Shown: piece by piece, positions 1 through 9,000 of the stretch | Layout of the letters: every line of letters starts with the position of its first letter | Numbering within the stretch: position 1 is the first letter of the stretch | Assembly: GCF_020614375.1 (NCBI RefSeq) | Contig: NZ_CP085330.1 | Location: 310,001 to 374,000 of the forward strand | Source: Haladaptatus salinisoli | GTDB taxonomy: Archaea > Halobacteriota > Halobacteria > Halobacteriales > Haladaptataceae | DNA: 64,000 nt | Direction of reading: 5' to 3' | The notes under the pieces: generated by a model | What the model was told of the DNA's origin: nothing | Databases searched by the model: none | The model's input: the letters and a program-made list of their open reading frames with translations, nothing else | Position numbers and translations under genes: made by a program

Positions 1-123
1 TCCGGGGACTTCTCCGCGACCTCCATGCGGTCCGAGATGAAAGAACAGATGAGCGAGTTCATCGAGAAGGTCGACGCCGCGACCGAGCGGCGCGACCAGC
101 GGGTCGAAGAGTTGAACGACTAG
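1..123 (+). CDS. C-terminal end of an unknown protein (partial)
   Basis: The reading frame is open from the first base of the window to a TAG at 121-123, giving 40 residues. The tail is highly charged and rich in Glu, Lys and Arg (for example MKEQMSEFIEKVD and ERRDQRVEELND), which suggests an amphipathic or coiled-coil helix. The upstream part lies outside the window, so no function can be given. Confidence 0.6.
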   Translation, partial: SGDFSATSMRSEMKEQMSEFIEKVDAATERRDQRVEELND

Positions 124-416
124 TCCCGTCGAACCACTCTCAGCCCCCTCTCGTTCGCGGTGCCAACGAGAAATGAGCGCGCTTACAGCAACTACGGCCT
201 CGGGCCGGCGACGGTGGTTTTTACGAGCTCCTCCCCTCGCATCGTTGTCGACCGAGACTGCGCGTCCGTGCGTACCCTCGTAAATTTCCATCGCGTTCGC
301 CGTGGACTCGTAGCGCCCCCTCGGATTGAGCACGCGGAGAGTTTATCCTCACCCACTATTCTCAGTAATTTATAAATGGGAGAAAGCTTATTTTACTGCT
401 CCAAGAAGTTCGATCC
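124..416. other. intergenic region, promoter at its right end
   Basis: No convincing reading frame was found on either strand. The last 60 bases are AT-rich and hold two TATA-like stretches: tttataaa near 369-376, and cttatttta at 387-395, which is the better placed for the downstream lipoprotein gene. Confidence 0.6.
387..395 (+). promoter_or_regulatory. TATA box of the Tat lipoprotein gene
   Basis: The sequence cttatttta is centred 26 bp upstream of the ATG at 417. That is the spacing expected when transcription begins at or next to the start codon (leaderless mRNA, common in haloarchaea). Confidence 0.55.
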
Positions 417-1472
417 ATGCCTCGCTCACGACGAACCCTCCTCAAGACGACGGGACTCGCACTCAGCACAGGGACGCTCGCATCGGCTGCCGGGTGTCTC
501 AGCGACCCGTTGGTTGGCAGCAACAGCAGTCCAGATGAACCACCGACGTCGTCTTCGTCGGGGGGAACCGCAACGACGGATTTCACGCGGTGGCTCCCGG
601 ATCCGACGACCACCCCGCTCCGAGATGACTACGGGATTCGGTATTTCGACATCGAAGGTATCCGTTCCCACCGGGATTCCACCCACGAGAACGCGTACTC
701 CCGACTGGAATCTCAGATGTTAGGCCCCGCTTCCAGCGAGTACGTCGACGCGGCCGCAGTCGACGCCGCGATACAGATCGACTTTCACATGAAGTTGGCC
801 CTCGGGTCGTTCGACCCGAAGGAAATCGGCGAGAAAATCACCGACGACGGGCAGTCGACCACGGCAACCTCGACGCAGAGTCACACGACGGCGACGCGAA
901 CCACCTGGCCGGAGCCGGAACGCTACCGCGGGTTCGACCTCTACGGCACGGAGCACGTCTACGCCGTCTCGAAGCACGCCCTGATGGAGGTGTCCCCGAT
1001 GCGCGAGGTCGACGCGGTCGAGTGCGCGAAGGCTATCATCGACACGTCCGCTGCGAAGACGAGTCAGTACGTCGACGGTAACGAGTACGTGGCGGCGATG
1101 CTCGGAGTCGTTGACGCCCCCCACGCGCTCTGGTGCTACCCGGAGGCGATGGACGGATCGACGTCGCGCGGCTTCCGGAAGGACATCATCACGGGAGGGC
1201 TCAAATCGTGGCGATTCGGAGCTGAGACGACCCACCTTACGTGGGCAAACACCTACCCCGACGCTGAAACGGCGGAGAGCGGAGAGCTGTCGAACTACAT
1301 CGACTCGGAATCCGATCGGTTCGGTGCGTACGACGGGCTCGATGTCAAAATTGAAGGCCGGATGGCCTGGACCGACGGCACGATTCCGACGGAGGAATTC
1401 GATCATCTGGCGCCCGGCGGCCCGGGCGAGGGCGTCACCACCTCCCACCAGTCCCGCCGCAGTCCCTTCTGA
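417..1472 (+). CDS. Tat-exported lipoprotein of unknown function
   Basis: The product is a 351-residue protein. The N-terminus has twin arginines at 5-6 (SRRTLLK), a hydrophobic stretch and a lipobox ending AAGC with the lipidated Cys at 27, so it should be exported by Tat and anchored to the outer face of the membrane. A Ser/Thr-rich linker covers about 33-54 and another about 143-163, as is usual for haloarchaeal surface lipoproteins. I recognise no catalytic motif in the rest. The start at 417 agrees with the TATA box 26 bp upstream. It converges on the RidA gene across a 350-bp gap. Function unknown; export and lipidation are inferred from the motifs. Confidence 0.8.
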   Translation: MPRSRRTLLKTTGLALSTGTLASAAGCLSDPLVGSNSSPDEPPTSSSSGGTATTDFTRWLPDPTTTPLRDDYGIRYFDIEGIRSHRDSTHENAYSRLESQMLGPASSEYVDAAAVDAAIQIDFHMKLALGSFDPKEIGEKITDDGQSTTATSTQSHTTATRTTWPEPERYRGFDLYGTEHVYAVSKHALMEVSPMREVDAVECAKAIIDTSAAKTSQYVDGNEYVAAMLGVVDAPHALWCYPEAMDGSTSRGFRKDIITGGLKSWRFGAETTHLTWANTYPDAETAESGELSNYIDSESDRFGAYDGLDVKIEGRMAWTDGTIPTEEFDHLAPGGPGEGVTTSHQSRRSPF

Positions 1473-1824
1473 AGGCTACCGTCGCCGCGGGCGATTTCGG
1501 TAGCCCACGCGAGCGCCAGTCTCCCCGCGTCGGGCCCGCTTCGCGTCCGTTCGAAGGCGATCGCAGTGCCATCCGCTGACGCGACCGTTTCCGTATTTCT
1601 CTCCGTTGGCGCTCCTGTCAGAGGACGGTTTACCCTGCGTCCTCTCCGCGGCGTCGTCACGCGGCATCACCGGCCGAAAAGTTCACCGGTCCGAAAGGGA
1701 GTGCGGCGGACTCGAATGGGTCAGCCGGCGACCGGTACGCGCCGTACCGGTAGCGCGACGTCGCACCCCCGACCGGGATCGGGAGTTTCGACGGGGCGGA
1801 AACGACCGGCTCCGTTTCGAATTC
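1473..1824. other. 352-bp convergent intergenic region with a possible gene remnant
   Basis: No intact gene was found between the convergent lipoprotein and RidA genes. The minus strand of the left part encodes a short peptide like the N-terminus of an alpha/beta hydrolase (listed separately). The remainder, about 1600-1824, shows nothing recognisable. Confidence 0.5.
1532..1594 (-). pseudogene. possible alpha/beta-hydrolase N-terminal remnant
   Basis: The minus strand reads TETVASADGTAIAFERTRSG, which resembles the first strand of alpha/beta hydrolases (pattern: V-x-S-x-DGT-x-I-A-x-E-x-x-G-x-G-P). The HG loop and catalytic triad that should follow are absent, and the frame runs on for some 45 unrelated codons into the 3' end of the lipoprotein gene. 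This fits a decayed gene whose body has been deleted. Based on pattern memory only, with no alignment run. Confidence 0.35.
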
Positions 1825-2214
1825 TCAGCCCAGATACGCCACGGCGTCCATCTCGACGCGCACGTCTCCCGGAAGACGAGAAACTTCGACGCAGACCCTC
1901 GCGGGCGGGTCGCCGGCGAATCGTGCGCCGTAGGCCTCGTTGACCGCGTCGTAGTCGTCGAGATTCGTCAGGTAGACGGTGACCTTGACCACGTCGTCGA
2001 GCCCGTCGCCGCCCGCCTCGCTCACGACGGCGGCGATGTTGTCCAAAACCCGCCCGGTCTGCGCCCGGATGTCGCCGTCCACGTCGTCGCCGGTTTCGGG
2101 GTCGACGGGACCGTAACCGGAGACGTACAGCGTGTCGCCGGCGCGAACGCCCTGCGAGTACGGGTTGTCGTTGCGCGGTGCGTCGTCGGTGATGATTCGG
2201 TCGGTGTCGCTCAT
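1825..2214 (-). CDS. RidA family (YjgF/YER057c/UK114) protein
   Basis: The product has 129 residues, the usual length. RidA trimers hydrolyse reactive 2-aminoacrylate and related enamines/imines released by PLP enzymes. Family features visible are NPYSQGVRAGDTLYVSG near the N-terminus, Q-T-x-x-VLDNI at 52-60, VVKVTVYLT at 76-83, PPARVCVEVSRLP with the substrate-carboxylate Arg at 106, and a terminal MDAVAYL. It lies 45 bp downstream of the class III aminotransferase on the same strand, so the two probably share a transcript. A PLP enzyme and an enamine-detoxifying protein make a sensible pair. Solid family call; exact substrate unknown. Confidence 0.9.
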   Translation of the reverse strand: MSDTDRIITDDAPRNDNPYSQGVRAGDTLYVSGYGPVDPETGDDVDGDIRAQTGRVLDNIAAVVSEAGGDGLDDVVKVTVYLTNLDDYDAVNEAYGARFAGDPPARVCVEVSRLPGDVRVEMDAVAYLG

Positions 2215-2259
2215 GGTCGTGTTGTGTGTCGAAAGCGTACGCAGCGGTCGGAAAGCGAT

Positions 2260-3642
2260 TCAGGCGGCGCTCTGTCGTTCGGCCGTGACCTCTTGTATGG
2301 CCTCGACGATGACGTCCATCGCCCGCTCGGCGAGTTCCTCGGTGAGCACCAGCGGCGGGAGCAGGCGGAGGACGTTCCCGTGTCGTCCGGCCTTCCAGAC
2401 GAGGACGCCGTGCTCGTAGCAGTACCGCTGGACGGCTTTGACGGTGTCGTCGTCCGGTTCCCCGTCGGCGTCGACGAACTCGGCGCCGATGAACAGTCCC
2501 TCGCCGCGAACTTCGCCGAGTCGACCGGTCTCCGCCGCGGCCTCGCGCAGTCGGTCGCGGATGTAGTCGCCGACCTCCCGCCCGTGGGCGAGCAGGTCGT
2601 GGTCCTGGATGTACTCGATGGCCCGCGTGCCCGCGCGCATCGCCACCACGTGACCGCGGTACGTTCCCGCGTGGTCGCCCGACCCCCACGTGTCGAGGTC
2701 CTCGCGGTACATCGTCGCCGAGAGCGGGAAGCCGACGCCGCCGAGCGCCTTGGCCGTCGTCATCGCGTCGGGCGTCACGTCGTACCACTCGCTCGCCCAC
2801 CACCGGCCGGACCGTCCGAGTCCGCTCTGAATCTCGTCGAAGACGAGCAGCACGTCGTTGTCGTCGGCGATTTCGCGCAATCCTTCGAGGAAGCCTTTCG
2901 GCGGCGTGATGACGCCCCCCTCGCCCTGAATCGGCTCGACGAAGATGCCCGCCGGGTTGGCGAGACCGCCGTAGGGGTCTTCGAGTATCGCCCGTACCTC
3001 CTCGAGCGCGTGGTCGACCGCCTCCTGCGGGGTCTTCTCCTGTCCGAACGGGTGGGGGTACGGCGCGTGGACGACGTCCGAGAGGAGCGGCGTGTAGTGG
3101 CCCTTGAACCCCTTGTTTCCGGTGAGGCTCATCGCGCCGCTGGTCGCGCCGTGATAGGCACCCCGGAAGGCGATGAGGCCGTCCCCGTCCGTGTTGTACT
3201 TGGCGAGTTTGATGGCGGCCTCGATGGCGTCGCTCCCGGTCGGTCCGCCGAAGACGACGCGGTTGTCTCCCCGTAATTCACCCGGCGCTATCTCGTCCAA
3301 CTTTTCGATGAGTTCGAGGCGCGCGTCGCTCGGAAAATCGACCGTGTGGACGAGTTTATCCGCCTGTTCGTGCACCGCTTCGAGCACGTAGGGGTTCCCG
3401 TGTCCCACGTTCAACACGCCGATACCGGCGAACATGTCGATGAACGTGTTCCCATCGGCGTCGCGAATCGTCGCCCCCTTGCCCTCCTCGAAGGCGACCG
3501 GAATGTCCTCCGGATAGGCGACGGCGCTACTGTCGATTTCGCGCTGTTTTTCCAGCAGTTCTCGGGAGTTCGGCCCCGGCACGGCGTCGACGTTCGGTGC
3601 GTCCTCGTAGTGCAGTTGGTCGATGGGTGGACCGGCCGTCAT
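2260..3642 (-). CDS. class III PLP-dependent aminotransferase (4-aminobutyrate/ornithine/diaminobutyrate type)
   Basis: The product has 460 residues from the chosen ATG at 3642. Fold-type I features, in this numbering: the cofactor phosphate loop GPTGSDA at about 134-140, the aromatic-stacking region YHGAT at about 163, [10 protein letters not shown] with the PLP-pyridine Asp at 269, and the Schiff-base Lys at 298 in TTAKALGG. An upstream in-frame ATG at 3654 is possible. However, the TATA-like tataaataa at 3665-3673 is centred 26-27 bp from 3642, favouring a leaderless start there. RidA follows in the same direction. The substrate could be GABA, ornithine, diaminobutyrate or another omega-amino acid. 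Some archaeal members of this group act as amino-acid racemases, so the reaction remains open. Confidence 0.85.
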   Translation of the reverse strand: MTAGPPIDQLHYEDAPNVDAVPGPNSRELLEKQREIDSSAVAYPEDIPVAFEEGKGATIRDADGNTFIDMFAGIGVLNVGHGNPYVLEAVHEQADKLVHTVDFPSDARLELIEKLDEIAPGELRGDNRVVFGGPTGSDAIEAAIKLAKYNTDGDGLIAFRGAYHGATSGAMSLTGNKGFKGHYTPLLSDVVHAPYPHPFGQEKTPQEAVDHALEEVRAILEDPYGGLANPAGIFVEPIQGEGGVITPPKGFLEGLREIADDNDVLLVFDEIQSGLGRSGRWWASEWYDVTPDAMTTAKALGGVGFPLSATMYREDLDTWGSGDHAGTYRGHVVAMRAGTRAIEYIQDHDLLAHGREVGDYIRDRLREAAAETGRLGEVRGEGLFIGAEFVDADGEPDDDTVKAVQRYCYEHGVLVWKAGRHGNVLRLLPPLVLTEELAERAMDVIVEAIQEVTAERQSAA

Positions 3643-3664
3643 ACGAGAACCCATGCGGAACAGT

Positions 3665-3673
3665 TATAAATAA
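3665..3673 (-). promoter_or_regulatory. TATA box of the aminotransferase-ridA operon
   Basis: On the minus strand this reads ttatttata, centred 26-27 bp upstream of the ATG at 3642. It is too close to the other candidate ATG (3654) for a normal archaeal promoter, so it helps to set the start. Confidence 0.55.
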
Positions 3674-3822
3674 GTTGTCCACGGATACCATTCAGGCCAT
3701 AAACGAAAATTGAACTCGGATGGCGGTTCGAGTTCGGCGGTTGGCGACTTCGGACGCGTTCTTCGTACCGTGCCGACGGCGCGCCGACGAGCCTCGAGAC
3801 GCGCGAGATCGCGGGACGGAAC

Positions 3823-4824
3823 TCAGCGGGGACGGTACGTCCGCGCGCGATTCTTCCCGTCGGCGACGACGAGCCGATAGTGATCCATCTTGGCGAGGTA
3901 GTTGCGAACCGTCCGTTTCGTCTTCGGCTCGTCGACGCGCTTCGCGTAGGCGTCGTAGAGCGCTCCGGGGTCGAGTTCCCCTTCCTCCCGTAGCACCTCG
4001 TAGAGCGTGCGCTGGTGCGGATTGAGCTGTTCGACGGTCTTCTGGCGAACTTCGTGGCGGCCGTCCGGAATCGCCTCGCGGACGACGTCGGTCGTGATTC
4101 GCTCCGCGCCCGACTGGTCGGCGCGCCGTGCCGCGTTTCTGAGGATACCGATGGCGACGCGGGCGTCCCCCGCCGCGGCGTCGGCGATGACGGTCAACTG
4201 CTCGTCTTCGACGGCGTCCTCCGAGAGCCCCCATCGAGCGCGGGCGCGGAGGATGGAGACGAGTTCGTCGAGGTGGTACTTCTCGAAGGGGATGCGGACG
4301 CAGGTCTGCAACCGGCTGGTCAGGCGACCGTCGAGTTGACTGAACAGCTCCGCTTCCCGATTGGTGATGAGTATCGTCGAGACGTTCCGCATCCGGTAGA
4401 GGTCGTAGAGGACGCTTTTGTCCTCGAGTTGGTCGACCTCGTCGAGGATGACGACGAACTGCGGGCCGTCGTACTCCCGAAGTCGGTCGAGCAGTTCGTC
4501 CTTCGGCGTCGACCGGCGGTGGATGTCGACCGTCCGGCCGATGCCCTCGAGCAGTCGGTAGAGCACCTGAAACCGGGTGTACTCCTGCCAGCAGTTTACG
4601 TACCGGGTGTCGATGTCGAGAACGTTCTCGCGCAGGCGCTCGACGGTGTAGTTGGCGATGCAGGTCTTTCCCGCACCGGACGGCCCGAGCAGGAGCGACG
4701 TTTCCCCGGTCCGCCCGTCCATGATGGGCCTGAGCGCGTTCGACAGGGCGTTTACCTCGGGATTGCGATGCTCGACCTCGTCGGGGATGAACTGGGACTG
4801 TAAGACGCGAGCATCGCGTATCAT
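3823..4824 (-). CDS. Orc1/Cdc6-family AAA+ replication initiator
   Basis: The product is a 333-residue AAA+ ATPase of the archaeal Orc1/Cdc6 type. It has Walker A GPSGAGKT at 47-54, Walker B VVILDEVDQ at 124-132, sensor 1 around STILITNRE near 150, and a GDARVAIGILRNAA lid/sensor 2 region near 220. A C-terminal winged helix covers about 245-333 and contains TKRTVRNYLAKM. Family members bind origin recognition boxes and load MCM helicase; haloarchaea carry many paralogues, often on accessory replicons. I saw no canonical origin recognition box beside this copy, so it may be an orphan initiator. The upstream 190 bp are AT-rich with tandem 9-mers (see findings). Confidence 0.88.
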   Translation of the reverse strand: MIRDARVLQSQFIPDEVEHRNPEVNALSNALRPIMDGRTGETSLLLGPSGAGKTCIANYTVERLRENVLDIDTRYVNCWQEYTRFQVLYRLLEGIGRTVDIHRRSTPKDELLDRLREYDGPQFVVILDEVDQLEDKSVLYDLYRMRNVSTILITNREAELFSQLDGRLTSRLQTCVRIPFEKYHLDELVSILRARARWGLSEDAVEDEQLTVIADAAAGDARVAIGILRNAARRADQSGAERITTDVVREAIPDGRHEVRQKTVEQLNPHQRTLYEVLREEGELDPGALYDAYAKRVDEPKTKRTVRNYLAKMDHYRLVVADGKNRARTYRPR

Positions 4825-4874
4825 GGTCTACGGGGTCGATATTTCGTCCGACGTAATAAACGAAACTGCGTCGG

Positions 4875-4900
4875 TTCCGATTCTTCCGATTCGTTCCGAG
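4875..4900. repeat. tandem TTCCGATTC repeats upstream of orc1/cdc6
   Basis: Two perfect adjacent copies of TTCCGATTC lie at 4875-4883 and 4884-4892, followed by a partial GTTCCGAG at 4893-4900. They sit in the AT-rich gap between the divergent initiator and DUF7344 genes and look like short iterons or a regulator site. Confidence 0.5.
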
Positions 4901-4910
4901 TTACCCAAAG

Positions 4911-4934
4911 GAGATGAATTGATAAATACATCTC
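4911..4934. repeat. inverted repeat GAGATG-N12-CATCTC
   Basis: Perfect 6-bp arms at 4911-4916 and 4929-4934 flank an AT-rich 12-bp spacer (aattgataaata) that could itself contain a TATA element. It lies in the divergent intergenic region between orc1/cdc6 and the DUF7344 gene. Confidence 0.4.
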
Positions 4935-4967
4935 GGTGAGGAGATATCCAAGACGAAATTCGGCGAA

Positions 4968-5011
4968 ACTCTTACGTGGTATCCTATCATCACCATAGAC
5001 GGTGTAAGAGT
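4968..5011. promoter_or_regulatory. inverted repeat ACTCTTAC...GTAAGAGT abutting the DUF7344 start codon
   Basis: Perfect 8-bp arms at 4968-4975 and 5004-5011 are separated by 28 bp. The right arm ends at the base before the ATG at 5012. The position fits an autoregulatory operator for the wHTH protein encoded next, or an RNA stem that hides the start codon. Confidence 0.4.
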
Positions 5012-5401
5012 ATGTCTACCAAGGAGGGAGAGGAAACGAACTCCATCGACACTGATAACGTTCCAGAAGGGAACGCCGCCCCGACGCGAACCGTCTCGCT
5101 CTCGGTCAGCACGACGCTGGAACTGCTCGCTAGCTGGGAGCGGAGAGCGGTTCTCGAATTTCTCAGGGAGAGACCGGACGAAACCGCGACGGTCAGCGAA
5201 CTCGCGGAGCAACTCCGGCGACGGAAGGACGAATCGCTGGACGAACGAGCTCGCGAGTTCGCGGTGATGCTCTCGCACGCTCACCTTCCGAAACTCGAAG
5301 ACGCGGGCGTTATCGAGCGCGACGGCCGAGACGTTCGCTACCGGCGCGTCGACCGCCTCGACGACTGGCTACTCCTGATTCGATCCGAGGAGACGACCTG
5401 A
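5012..5401 (+). CDS. DUF7344-type winged-helix regulator
   Basis: The product is a 129-residue acidic protein. After a polar N-terminus of about 35 residues it has a winged-helix pattern: LLASWERRAVLEFLRER, then TVSELAEQL as a helix of the HTH, then LSHAHLPKLEDAGVIERD and a wing DVRYRR. This matches the small haloarchaeal DUF7344/ArsR-like regulators. The start at 5012 was preferred over an in-frame ATG at 4976 because the extra residues (YHHHRRC) are unlike the family and an inverted repeat ends exactly before 5012. It is divergent from the Orc1/Cdc6 gene. Target genes are unknown. Confidence 0.75.
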   Translation: MSTKEGEETNSIDTDNVPEGNAAPTRTVSLSVSTTLELLASWERRAVLEFLRERPDETATVSELAEQLRRRKDESLDERAREFAVMLSHAHLPKLEDAGVIERDGRDVRYRRVDRLDDWLLLIRSEETT

Positions 5402-5566
5402 CGAACGGGACGGCCGACCGCCTCCGACGAGCTCGCTTTTCGACGATTTCGGCGCGTTCGAGCGATAGCGATGAGCGACGGCGATTCGACCGTCGTTCGG
5501 TCGCTGTCGAGGATGCCGGGCGGGGGCCCTCCCGCAACTGCGTCGCCCGCGCGGGGCGCGACGGGG

Positions 5567-5878
5567 CTACTCGTCGCCGAACAGGGACGGTTCGTCCTCC
5601 TCGTCGGTTTGGAGGAGCGGGACGGGCGGCCCCCAGAGGTAGCAGTGTTCGCCCCCGCACTCCGGGCAGTCGTACGTGGCGATTCCCTCCCCGTCGCGCA
5701 CGTCGGTGTCCCAGTCGTCGGGGTCCGTGTGTTCGGTCGCTATCGGTTCTAACGTCTCCGGACATCGAATCTCGACCCGGTGGTCCCGGTCGAGATCAGG
5801 TCGCTTCTCGGACGCGTTCGTGAATCGGTCGAACATGAGTATCGGTGCGATTCGCCCCGGCTCCGAGACCGTTCGCAC
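5567..5878 (-). CDS. small zinc-binding-motif protein, unknown function
   Basis: The product has 103 residues from the ATG at 5878, or 89 if translation begins at the ATG at 5836 (MFDRFTNASEKRP). The central block VEIRCPETLEPIATE and the later DCPECGGEHCYLWG supply Cys-x2-Cys plus further Cys/His, a plausible zinc ribbon. The tail is very acidic (TDEEDEPSLFGDE). No catalytic motif is visible, and neither candidate start has a clear TATA box at the right distance. It stands alone between the DUF7344 gene and the large Bat-type regulator. I do not recognise its role. Confidence 0.65.
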   Translation of the reverse strand: MRTVSEPGRIAPILMFDRFTNASEKRPDLDRDHRVEIRCPETLEPIATEHTDPDDWDTDVRDGEGIATYDCPECGGEHCYLWGPPVPLLQTDEEDEPSLFGDE

Positions 5879-6026
5879 GCCGTAGCGTTCTTGGGCACTG
5901 GAGCGATACCAATGCGTCGATTTCAGTCTCGTACCTAACCTGAAAGGGACCTCCGGCGAAAATCGGCCGTTCCCGCGTCGTCGTAGGGTGCGCGACCCGG
6001 ACGTAGACGACGTCCGCGGTCGCGTC

Positions 6027-9000
6027 CTATCCGCCGCTCGCGGTCGGTTCGGTGAACAGCGCGTCGAAGAGCTTTCGTTCCGCGAGGCGGACGTGCCGGT
6101 GGAACGTCGGCGCGCTGACGCCGAGCGAGTCTGCGACGTCCTCGCCGGTGCTGTCGCGGGGCCACTCGAAGAAGCCCGAGTAGAACGCCGTTTCGAGGGC
6201 GACCCGCTGACGCTCGGTCAGTTCCTCCGCGAAGACTCGCTCAGTCCGATCCGACGCCACGTCGTAGCGGGTCGCCTGTCGCCGCGTCACCATCTCGGCG
6301 TCGGGAATCTCGCGTTGAACCGTGTCGATGACGCGCCTCACGTCCGCGCTCGGGGGGAGGTGGATGGTCATGTGAAAGTCACCGTCTCCGACGGCGACTC
6401 GCTCGATGTAACCGCCGTGGGACGCCACGGCCGAGACCACGGGCGCTTCCGAGAGACGAAGCTCGAACCGGATATCGCCGAACTTCTCGCTTAGTTTCGT
6501 CAGTTCCTCCCAGCCCGGGAGTCGCTCGAAGAGCGTCTCGAACGCGTCCCACGTCTCGTCGGTCGTCGTTCCGTACTGGAGGTACGTCCCGTCGCCGATG
6601 GGGACGGTTCGGTCGAGGACTATCGTGTCGTCGGCCGACGCTTCGATGCCCACCGCCTCGAAGACGTCTCGGACGAGCAGTTCGACCTCGACGAGTTCGT
6701 CGCTCATCAGCGCCTGCTTTCGCTCGACGGACGCTATCGCGTGGCCGACGATCTCTCCCAAGTGTCCGATCACCTCCCGTTCTTCGCTCTCGAACGCGTC
6801 GGGGCGTTCCGTGTAAACGCTCAGAATCCCGTAGAGGGTGTCGTCGTGGACGACCGGAATCGAAGCCGACGACCGATAGCCGTACTTGAACGCGTACTTA
6901 CGCCACGGTTCGAAATCCGGGTCGGCGCTGACGTCCGTCATGACCTGCATCTCTTTCGTTCGAATCGCTCGACCGGTCGGGCCGCGACTCGTCGGGTCGT
7001 CGGGGTCGATCGAGAGCGGAATTTCGTCGAGGTAGCCGTCGACGCCGGCTTCGACCCGCGGCGTTATCGACCGGGCCTTCGGGTCGACGCCGCTTATCCA
7101 CGCGAACCGGTAGGAGTTCGACGCGGCCAGATGCTCGCACACCACCCGTTCGATCTCCTCGCGGGTGGACTGCTTGACGAGCGCGCCGTTTATCTCCCTG
7201 ACGACGGCGTTCAGGTCGTTGAGCGCCGCCAACTGCTCTCGCTGTTGGTTCAGCTCGCGCTCGCGTTCGACCCGCTCGGTGACGTCCCGTATCACGGCCA
7301 TCCCGGCGAACACCGACCCGTCGTCGTCGGTCACGGGCAGGCACCACGCTCTGAACGACCGCTCCCCCCAATCGAACTCGAACTCGCGGGTCTCTCCGGC
7401 CAACGCGGCGCGGTAGTTCGCTTTGAGCAGTTCGCTTACCTCGGGCCGGGAGTACAGGTCGCCGACGCGGACGCCGGCGAACTCCCGCGGGTCGAACCCG
7501 TAGTCCGAGAACAGCGTTCCTTCGACGAGCGTGTACCGAAGTTCGTCGTCGTAGAGCGCGACGCTCCCGTTCGGGAAGTTTTCGACGAGCGTTCGGTAGC
7601 GGCGTTCGCTCTCCTCGAGTTGGCGCTCGCGTTCGACCCGGTCGCACGCCACCTCGGCGTTCGCGGCCAGCAACTCCACCAACTGCCGCGTTTCGTCGTC
7701 GAACGCACCCACGGCCCGCGAGCCGACGACGAGGATTCCGTGCTCGCTCATCGGTACGAACAGCCCGGAGCGCATCTCCGTGACCGATTCGTCGGCCTGT
7801 AGGTCGGGCGATTCGCGAACGTCCCGGTAGTAGCGAGATTCCCCCTCGGCGAAGACGCGCCCGGTGATACTGCTCTCGCCCGGCGGTATTTCGGGGAATT
7901 CTCCGCGCATGAACCCCGTTTCGACGGACTTCGCCGCGGGGAACAGTCGGTCTCGGTCGTCGTCGAATCGGTAGACGACGACGCCGGGGAGGTCGAGCAC
8001 GTCGGTCGCCGCGTCGACGACGATATCGAAGACCTCTTCCCTCGACCGCGCGCCGAGGAGCGCGCGGGCGGAATCGTGGAGCGCCCTGAGCGTCCCCTCG
8101 AACTGCTTGCGTCCGGTCACGTCCCGGACGACGCCGGTGCGCGCGTAGGAGTCGTCGTCGTAGCGGTACGGCCCGAATCGGCTCTCGACCGGTATCGACT
8201 CGCCGTCGGCCGTCCGGAGGTCGAATTCGAGGGTCGCGCCGTCGCGCTCCCCGTCGCGTACCGCTCGGCTGAGTTCCGCGGCGGTGTCGTTTATCGCCTC
8301 CGAGTGGACGACCGACCCGTGCATCCCCATTAGCTCGTCGCGGTCGTAGCCGGACATTTCGAGGAACGCCTCGTTCGCCCGCACGAATCTATCGTCGGGG
8401 TCGAGCGCGTACACGCCGTCCCAGAGCGTCTCGACGATGGTCTCGTAGCGTTCGCGCTCCTTGCGCTCGGAGACGTCCCGAAGGTACACCGAGACGCCCG
8501 TTTCGGAGGGGTAGATGTGAACCTCCAGCCACGCGTCGAGCGGCGCGAAGTACTCCTCGTAGCTCACCGGTTCCTGCGAGTCGACCGCGCGCCGGAAGGC
8601 GTCGTACCCCTCGTCCGACCGAGCTTCGGGGAAGCGGTTCCAGACGACTCGGCCGAGTAGCTCCGACTCCTCCGCCCCGAGGAACGTCTCCGCTCGTTCG
8701 TTGGCGTACTCGAGCCGTCCCTCGTCGTCGAGCGCGAAGACCGCGTCGTCGACGCGGTCGAACACCTCGTCGAGTTCGTGCTCGAGGTCGTCGCGCTGTC
8801 GTTCGAGTCGCCGGGCCTGCTCTTTCAACTGCGTGATGTCGGTGAGCGTCGTGACGACTTGCCCGCCGCCGCGTTCACCCGCCCGCTCGATGGGCGCCGC
8901 GTTGACCGACACCCACCGACTCGTCCCGTCGGGTTCCACGAGCCGAACTTCCCGGTCGAACACCGCCGTCCCGGTTTCGAGGCTTCGGACGGAGGGCCAC

